Source: CAVONV01 sp963697355
GTDB lineage: Bacteria > Acidobacteriota > Vicinamibacteria > Marinacidobacterales > DATDRI01
Length of the DNA: 64,000 nt
Assembly: GCA_963697355.1 (NCBI GenBank)
Contig: CAVONV010000002.1
Coordinates: forward strand, 186,001-250,000
Direction: 5' to 3'
Position 1 is the stretch's first letter; each line of letters starts with the position of its first letter. The notes beneath the pieces were generated by a model. The model did no database searches. It worked only from the letters and a program-made list of their open reading frames with translations, and had not been told where the DNA came from. The translations under genes were made by a program, and so were the position numbers. Of this stretch, positions 8,123 to 16,074 are shown in pieces.

Positions 8123-10744
8123 TCATTTCTGTAACTCTCCCGTCCAGTTGATGACAACAACGATAGGAGATGGCTCGGAATCACCAACCTCGGTGTTCAT
8201 GAGGAATCGTTCCCCGTTGGGACTGACGGCGTAGGTGAAGCCGGAGCCGACGGCGCGTGTCTCGAAAAGCGGCTCGGGAGCCGAATGCTCGAACGTCTTG
8301 TCGTCCGATGCCAGCTGGACCGACATGAGCGTTCGATCGGGGGCGATATAGAAAAGCTCCTTGCTGTCTTTTCGCCATCGAGCCTTGGTCCCACCATTCG
8401 TCGATATCTGCCACTTTCCGCCGGAGGGAGGAAAGGACTGAACGTAGATTTGGTGGCGGCCGGTCTCGTTCGACGTGTAGGAAATCCACCGCCCGTCGGG
8501 GGAGAATTGTACTCCCCTTTCAAAATAATCGTTCTCGAGCAAGCGTACCGGTTGACGGTTCTCGAGAGTAGGTAGAATCCATATGTCCTGAAGCCTACCG
8601 TAGAGAACGTTGCGGCCATCTGGGGACCAAGCCCAGATTCCCAACATACCCGAATCGAGAATCATTCGAGTCTTTCCGACTCCATCGGCATCTTTCAAAA
8701 GGATGGACTGATTTGAAGCGAACGCGATTTGGCTGCCGTCCGGCGACCAAATCGGACTCCGATCGTCTGAAGCTTCAAAAGTAAACCGCGAGAAAGTGCC
8801 CTTAGACAGCTCAATGAGCCAAATGTCGCTGGCACCTGTATTCGTGTCGGGACAATCCACGGCTAGCCTCGTTCCATCGGGGGAGAGCGCGGGATTCTGG
8901 GAGCCTTCGGGAGCAGGAACTACACTCATTTGCTGTCCTTGTCGATCGAACCAAATGAGTTGAGATCTTCGCGTTGGGGAGGTGCTATAAGCAAGGACTC
9001 TCTCACTTGAAACGGAAAAGTTGCCGTGTCCCAGATCACTCCCAACGGGAGCGGCGATGGGAATAGGACTTCCTGTCTTCTCCCACCGTTGTGCGTCGAA
9101 GGGTTGGGCCCACAAGGTCTCCTCCCGTACGGAAAGGAGGTACCCGGGTGGTGCGTAAATCGCACGCGAGCCCGCGTGGATCTTCCGACCACTTTCTAAA
9201 GCGTCAAGCGAACCGACATAGGTTCCATTGTGTTCCTCTTCCCGTACACTGCGCACGAAATAGAGGAAGTGTCGCCCGTCGGGTAGAAACTGGGGGTGCA
9301 TGTGCCGAAACTCTTGGCGCGATTCATCGAGGACGGTCACGGCCTCTGGGGCTCCGCCTGTTGCGGCGACACGATGGATGGGACCGGAGTTTCGAGGAGA
9401 GAAGAGAATGGTTCCATCAGGACCCCATGTGCCGCCCAGCCGGACGGCATCAGCAGCGCTGTCACAAATGGAGTGGGGAAATCCTTCTGTGATGTTAATC
9501 GCCTTGAGTTTTGCCGGGCCCAAGAAAGCAATCGATTGACTATCAGGAGACCAGAAATAGGACAAAACACCTTCTGTACCCGGAAGCCTTCGTGCTTCGA
9601 TGTCGTCTAGCGGGCGAACCCAAAGGGCTTCATCGGCTACGAAGGCAAGCGAACGTCCGTCCGGCGAAACCATGGGAATTCTGCCGATAAGGTCTGAAGA
9701 CCAGGAAGTGCCATTCGGCGGATGTACTTCGAAGCGTACCGCCACTTCATCCCCTGGAGCGCGCCCAAAATAAGCCCAAGCCAAGACCACCCCCAGAAGG
9801 GAAAGGAGGGCGACCAGAATCCACGCCAGACGCTCTCGACTCTTTGGGCGTTGATGTGCTGTAGCCTCAACCGAAGCGCCCCGTTCGATGATGACCTGCA
9901 ACTGTGCTTCTAAGTCCTTCGCCGATTGCCACCTTTCATCTGGGTCCTTTTCTAAACAGCGCTTGGCGACCCAATCCAGCACGGGCGGTGTCATGGACTG
10001 AAGCTCCGACACCGGGCGCGGCTCAGACGACATGATCGCCGTGATCAGACTCGCTTGTGACGTTCCTTCGAAAGCCTTTCTCCCTGTCAGCATCTCGTAG
10101 AGGACCGATCCAAAGGCAAAGATGTCGGTACGCGCGTCGGTGTCTTTGCCTTCGAGCTGCTCGGGCGCCATGTACTGGAAGGTGCCCAGGATGGAGCCTT
10201 CCCGGGTCAGGGGCTTTTCTTCCGTTGGAAGTGCTGAGAGCAAGGAAGGCGTTTCAGCTGAAACGTCCGCCGAAGCTTGGCGAGTCCGAAGTCCAGCAGC
10301 TTCGCCCCGGACTTGGTCAGCATGATGTTGCCGGGCTTCAGATCGCGATGGACCACTCCTTGTCGATGAGCTTTGTCCAGACGCGTCCGCAATCTCGATG
10401 CCGTACCGAAGCGCTTGGTCGAGCGGAAGGGCACCCTTCTTCAACCGGTCGGCCAGCGTCTCGCCCTCGATGTACTCCATGACCAGGAAGTCGGTGCCGT
10501 CTTGCTCACCTATGTCGTGAAGCGTGCAGATGTGAGGGTGATTCAAGCTGGAAACGGCCCGGGCCTCACGCTCGAAGCGCTGCTTGAGCTCAGGATTGTC
10601 GGCGAGATGTGTCGGAAGGACCTTGATAGCTACGGTGCGGTCGAGACGAGTGTCTTTGGCTTTGTAGACTTCACCCATCCCGCCGGCGCCAATTGTTGTT
10701 ATGACCTCGTAGGGTCCAAGCTTGGTGCCGGGATTGAGAGACAT
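8123..10744 (-). CDS. membrane Ser/Thr protein kinase with PD40 propeller (compensated frameshift in catalytic loop)
   Basis: 873 aa. Kinase domain: glycine loop GAGGMGEVYKA (residues 19-29), lysine in VAIKVLP (about 41), then the APE region LGTFQYMAPEQLEG. A membrane span (around WILVALLSLLGVVLAWAYFG) leads into an extracytoplasmic PD40/TolB-like propeller (repeated SPDGxxIAF blades). Between about 10384 and 10276 the reading frame is wrong: a one-base insertion (GCGTCTGG for GCGCTGG) throws VVHRDLKPGNIMLTKSGA and LLDFGLAKL into another frame, and a second indel restores it. As written, the product lacks HRD and DFG. Either two assembly errors or a dead kinase. It follows the nucleotidyltransferase gene by 10 nt. 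Confidence 0.85.
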   Translation of the reverse strand: MSLNPGTKLGPYEVITTIGAGGMGEVYKAKDTRLDRTVAIKVLPTHLADNPELKQRFEREARAVSSLNHPHICTLHDIGEQDGTDFLVMEYIEGETLADRLKKGALPLDQALRYGIEIADASGQSSSTRSGPSRSEARQHHADQVRGEAAGLRTRQASADVSAETPSLLSALPTEEKPLTREGSILGTFQYMAPEQLEGKDTDARTDIFAFGSVLYEMLTGRKAFEGTSQASLITAIMSSEPRPVSELQSMTPPVLDWVAKRCLEKDPDERWQSAKDLEAQLQVIIERGASVEATAHQRPKSRERLAWILVALLSLLGVVLAWAYFGRAPGDEVAVRFEVHPPNGTSWSSDLIGRIPMVSPDGRSLAFVADEALWVRPLDDIEARRLPGTEGVLSYFWSPDSQSIAFLGPAKLKAINITEGFPHSICDSAADAVRLGGTWGPDGTILFSPRNSGPIHRVAATGGAPEAVTVLDESRQEFRHMHPQFLPDGRHFLYFVRSVREEEHNGTYVGSLDALESGRKIHAGSRAIYAPPGYLLSVREETLWAQPFDAQRWEKTGSPIPIAAPVGSDLGHGNFSVSSERVLAYSTSPTRRSQLIWFDRQGQQMSVVPAPEGSQNPALSPDGTRLAVDCPDTNTGASDIWLIELSKGTFSRFTFEASDDRSPIWSPDGSQIAFASNQSILLKDADGVGKTRMILDSGMLGIWAWSPDGRNVLYGRLQDIWILPTLENRQPVRLLENDYFERGVQFSPDGRWISYTSNETGRHQIYVQSFPPSGGKWQISTNGGTKARWRKDSKELFYIAPDRTLMSVQLASDDKTFEHSAPEPLFETRAVGSGFTYAVSPNGERFLMNTEVGDSEPSPIVVVINWTGELQK

Positions 10745-10754
10745 TGCCGCCTTT

Positions 10755-11367
10755 TTATTCGTTCGAATTTCCCTTGTTTTCCCTCAGCAGCTTTTCGAGA
10801 TCAGAGCCGACATCCCTGTTCCTGTGAAATCCACGCGATACGATCAACTCGGCAGAGGCCTTTGCTAGCTCGATGTCTTTTGTGGTGCTGCTCTTAATGA
10901 GCTGGCGAAGGTCCGCGATATCCTGAGGTCGGTTTTCGTCGTCTCTCGATAGCACCTTCAACGCAATAAGATGTCCGATCTGCGCGGTCGGTATGACCAG
11001 TCCTTCGATGAGCTCGATTGCTTCCGCGTGAGAGACAACCTCTTTTTCTATTCCGGAGGATGCAAAAAGGAGATCGACCACGATGCCGGTGGGTTGCTCT
11101 CCGGGCGGAGCCAGTCGAAACGAAGCGAGTCTGTCTGACAGCTTCCTGCTCGACAACCGCTATGACTCCATAGCCTTTCGATTGCAGCGAACGCACCAAA
11201 GACTCTGCTGCTTGATCATCCTCGATCGCAACCGTTAGGTCGGCATCTCTCGTGAAACGGGGCTCGGTGAGCGCCGACACAGCCAGGCCGCCCACCAAGG
11301 CGAAGGATATCTTCGCCGATTCGAGATCCGCGTGAACCTGGCGGAGGACCTTCTCGATGCGGTTCAA
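10755..11367 (-). CDS. nucleotidyltransferase, AbiEii/MenT-like toxin (frameshifted)
   Basis: It starts at TTG 11367, overlapping the upstream gene's stop as TTGA. The N-terminal part has the polymerase-beta-type core (ISFALVGGLAVSALTEPRFTRDADLTV), with the GG and D-x-D metal residues. Near 11150 the frame breaks; the next frame continues LASFRLAPPGEQPTGIVVDL, AEAIELIEGLVIPTAQIGHL and LKVLSRDDENRPQDIADLRQL, the conserved C-terminal half of AbiEii-type toxins. MenT toxins of this superfamily transfer nucleotides to tRNA ends. With the small protein encoded just upstream it forms a MenA/MenT-like pair. Full length would be about 203 aa. Confidence 0.75.
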
Positions 11368-11588
11368 CGTCTGTCACCCGGCCAGTCGATGGGCCGCCCC
11401 GTGCAATCACCCTGTTCGTCGCCGGGACGGTGCTGTAGCCAATCGCTGAGTTTCCGTTCGATCTCCTCCTCGTCCGCATTGGGAAATTGCCGGCGTAGTT
11501 TTTGCCGCATCATTCGCTCTCCCGCTTCGTAGAGCTCGAGAGTTATTCGAAAGCGCTCAGCGGCGGCCGAATGTGTTGCCTGTTCCAT
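11364..11588 (-). CDS. small antitoxin, Rv0078B/MenA-like
   Basis: 74 aa, acidic and helical, with MRQKLRRQFPNADEEEIERKL followed by SDWLQHRPG and GRPIDWPGDRR. This matches my memory of the Rv0078B-related antitoxin family (helix, RRRxP, EIxRRL, then a W-rich tail). It is encoded directly before, and overlapping by 4 nt, a nucleotidyltransferase-type toxin, the order of mycobacterial menA1-menT1. It presumably neutralises that toxin. Confidence in the family name is moderate; no search could be run. Confidence 0.65.
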   Translation of the reverse strand: MEQATHSAAAERFRITLELYEAGERMMRQKLRRQFPNADEEEIERKLSDWLQHRPGDEQGDCTGRPIDWPGDRR

Positions 11589-11607
11589 ACCTCGATTTTG
11601 TCCTCAT

Positions 11608-14573
11608 TTACTCTATCTTACCCTTCGCCTCTTCCACGCGCTCGCGGTCGAGGTCGCCGTCTTTCCAGTACTCGTAGAAACGCCTGTAGTACTCGCGAGC
11701 CTGTTCCATCTCGCCGCGGTTTTCGTGAATCTTGCCCAGAAAGTAGAAGCTGCGGACATAGGGGATGGGGAAACGCACATGCTCGACCGAGCTCTCGGTG
11801 ATGCGCCGAAACCATGTTGCGGCTTCTTCTTCATCGCCGGCCTCAAGATGTGCGCGAGCTAAAGAGAACCAGAGAGATACGTGCTTGGGTATGGAGCGGA
11901 AGCCAACCAAACCCTCGAGGCGGCAACATGGATTCCGCCTTCTCTAACTCTTGAACGGCAAGGCTTACGTCGCCTCGGATAAGAGCGAGCTCACCCAAAA
12001 GGTGACGGTAGCGTCGTTCTTCCTTGTGGCCAGGAAGCAGTTCCGTCTTGCTCCTGAGCTCCTCTGCTGTACTCGCTGCCTCGTCAAAGCGCCCGAGGTG
12101 AGCCTGCGCGGCGGCCATGGTGAAGAGACCCCACCATTCCCCCCAATCTCCACGCCCTCGCCGCTGAGCCGTCTCTGCTATGGCAAGGGCTTCATCCCAT
12201 TGGCCTCGATCGAGAAAGACGCTAGCAGCTCGGTTGTATAGTCGGGCCATGGTGCTATCCAACTCAGATGTTCGGGTTGATCTCCTGCCGGATTTGAGTG
12301 GCTTCTTCGAGAAGAGTCAAGGCCTCCTGAGACCGCGCCTGGTAAAGACGGTTGAAATGAAGCAACCAAGACCTCGACATAGGATTTGATACCGAACTGG
12401 CGATCGTGTCCGCTAGTGGAAGGTCTCCGTGCAAGACGGCCACGAGCCAACGCCCTATGGCCTGATCAGTACCTTCCGAATTAATCGATGCCGCTTTCTG
12501 CAAGACCTTGTTCGCTTCATCGAGCTTCCCCCACCAGATGAGATGTCGTCCGAGTCTGGCGTGTCCTTGGTAATCGCTCGGATTGCGTTCGATATACTCC
12601 AGAAGCGCTTGATAGCCCTCTTCGAAACGACCCAGGTTGGCGTAGGCGATGGAAATATGCGCATAAGCGCCTAGAAATGGATATCGACGATGGCGCAGCT
12701 TCTCGAGAATCTCGAGACCCTCCTCGTAGCGCTCGAGACGAATGTTGCGGTGACCCAAACTGAGTCGAGCCGGCCCGTAGTCGGGATAGAGTTCTAAAAC
12801 TCTCTCAAAAGACCGGATGGCTCGATCCCACGTGCCTTCCCGGACGGCGTACTGGAAACCTTCAGCAAAGAGACGATCGGGAGCACTCAATCGGCCCTGC
12901 TGTTCTAGTGCTCTTCTCGCGTATTCCTCGGCCTGGTCTATGAAACCGCTATTGGACGAGACCTCAGAAAGCCTTACCATGGCCTTGGCAAATCCTGGAT
13001 CAAGCGCCACCGCACGTTCGTAGGCGTCCAACGCCTCTGTGTTCATGAAGGCGTTGTGTAGCTTCAAACCCTCCGTATAGTGCTGCTGCGCTTCAATGGA
13101 AGCCGAAGTAATGTCTTTGAGTTCGAGATCGAGCCCAGCATAATCTTCCCCGGCAATTTCGAACCGGTCTTTGATGCGTCGGGAGATGTCGTCCAGCATA
13201 GGGAAGATGCTCGATTCTCCCACGCCTTCGACCTTTTCGGTGGTCAAAATCTCCCCGCTCTGGGCGTGCTGAAGACGCACATTGATGCGAACAGTGTCGC
13301 CGAGCTTGACGAAACTTCCGAGAAGCACCGTGTCCACATCGCTACGCTCCGCCACCTCTTGCACGACTTCGAGGGAAGTGATCCTTTCGTCGAGTTGGTT
13401 CATCTCTTTCAGGATTTGGTAAATCGTCTCGGTGCCGAGAATCCTGAGCTGTGGCGACTGGGAAAGGTCGGTGATGAGCATGTCGGCAAGTGCGGTGCGC
13501 AGCCAGTCGAGCGAAGGATCGCCGCTGTTGTTGTCGAAGAAAAGCACTGCGATGGAGGGCTTGGATGGAGGACTCGACGTTTCAACTCGGGTACTGGATC
13601 GGACGAGGAGTATCGTCCCAGCGAGTATCAATGCCGCAACCACACCCATCCCGATATAGAGCCAGGGCCTTCGGAGCGACGAGCGGACCACTGGAGTTAC
13701 GGAGCCCGACTCTAGGCGACGACGAGCCGCGCGAAGGTCAACGATCAGGTCCTTCATCCCTTGGTAGCGCTCAGCGCTATCTTTTTCCAGACACTTGTTC
13801 ACGATGCGTTCGATCTCGGGGGCCACATCACCCGCGATGGTGGAACCTAGCGAAGGCGTGGGCGCATTGATGATCGCGGAGAGTGTTTCAGGGCCACTGG
13901 GCGCTTTGAAGGGCGGCTCTCCAGTGAGCATCTCGTAGAAAACGATCCCGAAGCTAAAGATGTCCGTCCGGTGATCGACCTTCTGTCCCCGCGCTTGCTC
14001 GGGTGACATGTACGCCGCCGTACCCATGACCTTGCCGGGATCGGTTTCTCCACCCCTGCCTCGGGCCCGTGTTTCCAGGTCGCTGTCCTCACCTGCAAGA
14101 GGCTCTATGAGTTTCGCGAGTCCAAAATCGATGATCTTGGTGTGACCATCCTCCGTCACCATGACGTTGGCGGGCTTCAAATCTCTGTGAACGATACCTT
14201 CTTCATGAGCTTTGGCGAGCCCTTCGGCAACCTCCGTTGCGATCTCGAGAGTGCGTCGCATGGATACCGGGCCACTGGCGATGACATCGCGGAGTTGTTC
14301 GCCACGGATGAGCTCCATGGCGATGAAGGTGACGCCGTCGAGTTCGTCGATCTCGTGAACGACGCCGATGTGGGGATGCTCGAGCTTGGCCGCGGCTTTC
14401 GCTTCCTGGATGAAACGGCGCTTTCGCTCGGAATCGGCAACGAGGTCTTGGGGTAGGACTTTGAGAGCGACCTCGCGGTCGAGCTTCGAGTCGAGGGCAC
14501 GGTAGACGATCCCCATGCCACCGCGGCTGATTTCTTCGAGGACCTTGTAGTGAGAGAGCGTCCGGCCGAGCAT
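11608..14573 (-). CDS. membrane Ser/Thr kinase with FlgO/TolB-like and TPR domains (two 3' frameshifts)
   Basis: The main frame (14573-12264, 769 aa) has the glycine loop SRGGMGIVYRA, VALKVLP, IVHRDLKPANVMVTEDG, IIDFGLAKL and an APE region YMSPEQARGQ, so the kinase is complete. A membrane span (YIGMGVVAALILAGTILLV) leads to an FlgO/TolB-like domain (IAVLFFDNNSGDPSLDWLRT) and TPR repeats. It stops at 12264, but the next frame continues at once (SELDSTMARLYNRAASVFLDRG ...), and a third frame from about 11908 finishes with FRSIPKHVSLWFSLARAHLE to 11608. Two single-base indels therefore split a protein of about 985 aa. AAGGAG precedes the ATG. It is transcribed from the promoter at 14607-14635 and is paralogous to the kinase at 21350-23734. 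Confidence 0.85.
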
Positions 14574-14606
14574 TTGCGTCTCCTTTGCCGAACAGAAAAC
14601 TCTGTC

Positions 14607-14635
14607 ATTCTATGTTTCTGCAGGAAGATGTTCAA
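14607..14635 (-). promoter_or_regulatory. sigma70-type promoter of the TPR kinase (duplicated)
   Basis: On the minus strand a -35 TTGAAC (14630-14635) and a -10 TAGAAT (14607-14612) are separated by exactly 17 nt. The same two hexamers with the same spacing stand before the paralogous kinase at 23734, while the spacer sequence has diverged. The transcribed leader down to AAGGAG is also nearly identical (56 nt shared, 14580-14635 and 23741-23796). Confidence 0.65.
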
Positions 14636-15203
14636 GTGGCGTAACAAGAGCTTCAAGGAGAAGTTCGAGCGACTGGCGGAAGTTCTCGGTGTCGAGAACC
14701 CTTTGAAGAACATGGACAAGGTTTTCGAGAGGGCCATGGACATCTCGCTCGAGAAGAAGGATCCGAAAAAGAAGCTCGAGCGGCGGCTCGAGAAGGAACG
14801 CAAGCGAGGTGCGGTTCCCTCAAAAAAACCTCGTCCGGACGAGGTGGAGTCAAAGGGTGGCGCTCCATCGGGCTCAGACAAAAAAGCAACGTCCCGCTAC
14901 ATTCCTTCCGAAGTCCGCGAGCGTGTCCAAGCGCGTGCTGGGTACCAATGCGAGTATAAGGCGCAAGACGGCACCCGGTGCAGCTCCAGGACGGGACTCG
15001 AGATCGACCACGAACGGCCCTATGCTATCTATCGTAGTCACGACGAGCGCCACCTTAGGTTGCTTTGCGGTCGGCACAATCGTTTTCAGGCGGAGCGTGT
15101 TTACGGGGCTGATTTTATCCGGTCCAAGATTGAAGACAGACAGCAACAGAAGGTTTCCCGACGCGGCGTCCGGCAGTCCCTTACTTCAACGTTGCACCAC
15201 TGA
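14628..15203 (+). pseudogene. HNH endonuclease, C-terminal half only
   Basis: About 191 aa from the first plausible in-frame ATG. The C-terminal part is a full HNH module: SRYIPSEVRERVQARAGYQC, TRCSSRTGLEIDHERPYA, LRLLCGRHNRFQAERVYG. The same domain ends the broken gene at 6653-7778. The N-terminal DUF222-like region is missing; the linker begins FKWRNKSFKEKFERLAEVLG. Its 5' end coincides with the kinase promoter on the other strand, so the kinase cassette probably truncated it. No ribosome site is evident. Confidence 0.7.
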
Positions 15204-15348
15204 TGCCGAGGTCTATAGCGATGGCCCGGTAGCCCTCATCAACGAGACTTTCAAAGATTCCGAAGTCGACAAAATCCTTGTGGCTCCAGAATCCGTGTAG
15301 AATCACCACCGGATCGCCCAACCCTTGTTCGACAAAGTGAACGTTGGC
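15181..15348 (-). pseudogene. alpha/beta hydrolase, N-terminal fragment
   Basis: A 55-codon stretch reads ANVHFVEQGLGDPVVILHGF, then WSHKDFVDFGIFESLVDEGY and RAIAIDLGISG. This is the start of an alpha/beta hydrolase: first strands, the HGF oxyanion-hole motif, and the strand leading to D-x-x-G. It is preceded by an in-frame TGA and ends in TAA before the nucleophile elbow, so it is a relic. Its 3' end overlaps the HNH relic on the other strand. Confidence 0.6.
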
Positions 15349-15419
15349 TCAAGGAGACGAGCAAATGATGTGTAGATTGCTGAGGGCCTCTAAGATATTT
15401 CGTAGCGAAAGAAGCACAA

Positions 15420-15647
15420 CTACCGCAGCAGCTCTATGGACTCTGCCACGCTCAGGCCAGACTTTCGGATGAGGGCACGAAGTGTCCCCGGCTTTAGCTC
15501 GCGATGGTTGGGAACGGAAAGAGTTAGAAGAGCACCGCTCTTCACAAGAATTATGTGGCTGCCGGTTTGGCGTTTAGCCTCGAAGCCCGCTTTTTCGAAG
15601 GCGGCCGCCGCTGCCCTACCAGAGACGGTGGGCAGCGAAGCCAACAA
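15420..15647 (-). CDS. hicA: HicA-family mRNA interferase toxin
   Basis: 75 aa. HicA toxins are small dsRBD-like ribonucleases that cut mRNA. The fold signature is AAAAAFEKAGFEAKRQTGSH (the catalytic His is in GSH), then LTLSVPNHRELKPGTLRALI. The family usually begins near LPTVSG; here the only starts are tandem TTG codons at 15647 and 15644. It lies downstream of hicB and overlaps its 3' end by about 100 nt in a different frame, more than usual, so a small indel near 15640 is possible. Confidence 0.82.
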   Translation of the reverse strand: MLASLPTVSGRAAAAAFEKAGFEAKRQTGSHIILVKSGALLTLSVPNHRELKPGTLRALIRKSGLSVAESIELLR

Positions 15648-15946
15648 GCGGCAACTCCGGCCTCAACTTCAACGACGTGGGTTTCGATAGTGAGAGGTAA
15701 TCCTTCGTCTGCTCTATCATTTAAACAGGCGCGAACCTCTTCGGCGACGAGCTCCGGTGTCTCAATGGGAGCTTCGAAACCTTTCTCCTTTCGTAAGTCG
15801 AGGCAAAGCTCAATAGCCTCTCGTATGTTCGTCAAAGACTCTTCCAGGGAGTCTCCCTGCGAGATACATCCGGGCAACGCAGGACAGGCGGCCGTAAACC
15901 CGCCGTCAGCTTGGGGAGAAAGTACCACCGTGAATTTCATGATCAT
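15551..15946 (-). CDS. hicB: HicB-family antitoxin
   Basis: 131 aa as written. The HicB core is FTVVLSPQADGGFTAACPAL then PGCISQGDSLEESLTNIREAIEL, a partial RNase-H-like fold that covers HicA. The last roughly 30 residues (from ACWLRCPP) are read out of frame through the hicA start region and look non-native; the natural end is probably near EVEAG. The order is hicB then hicA, the reverse of the second HicAB pair at 25582-26171. Translation may begin at 15946 or at the ATG two codons on. Confidence 0.82.
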   Translation of the reverse strand: MIMKFTVVLSPQADGGFTAACPALPGCISQGDSLEESLTNIREAIELCLDLRKEKGFEAPIETPELVAEEVRACLNDRADEGLPLTIETHVVEVEAGVAACWLRCPPSLVGQRRPPSKKRASRLNAKPAAT

Positions 15947-16074
15947 ATCAATGTTAGCATGAGACGATTTCTAGCGATAGGAGGCAAGCAAGATGGAACA
16001 GGTAGCAGTAAGGAGGAATGAATGAAAGCGAGTCCTTTCAAACTCCTCCGTGTTCTCCAGAGCTTCTACTGCTC

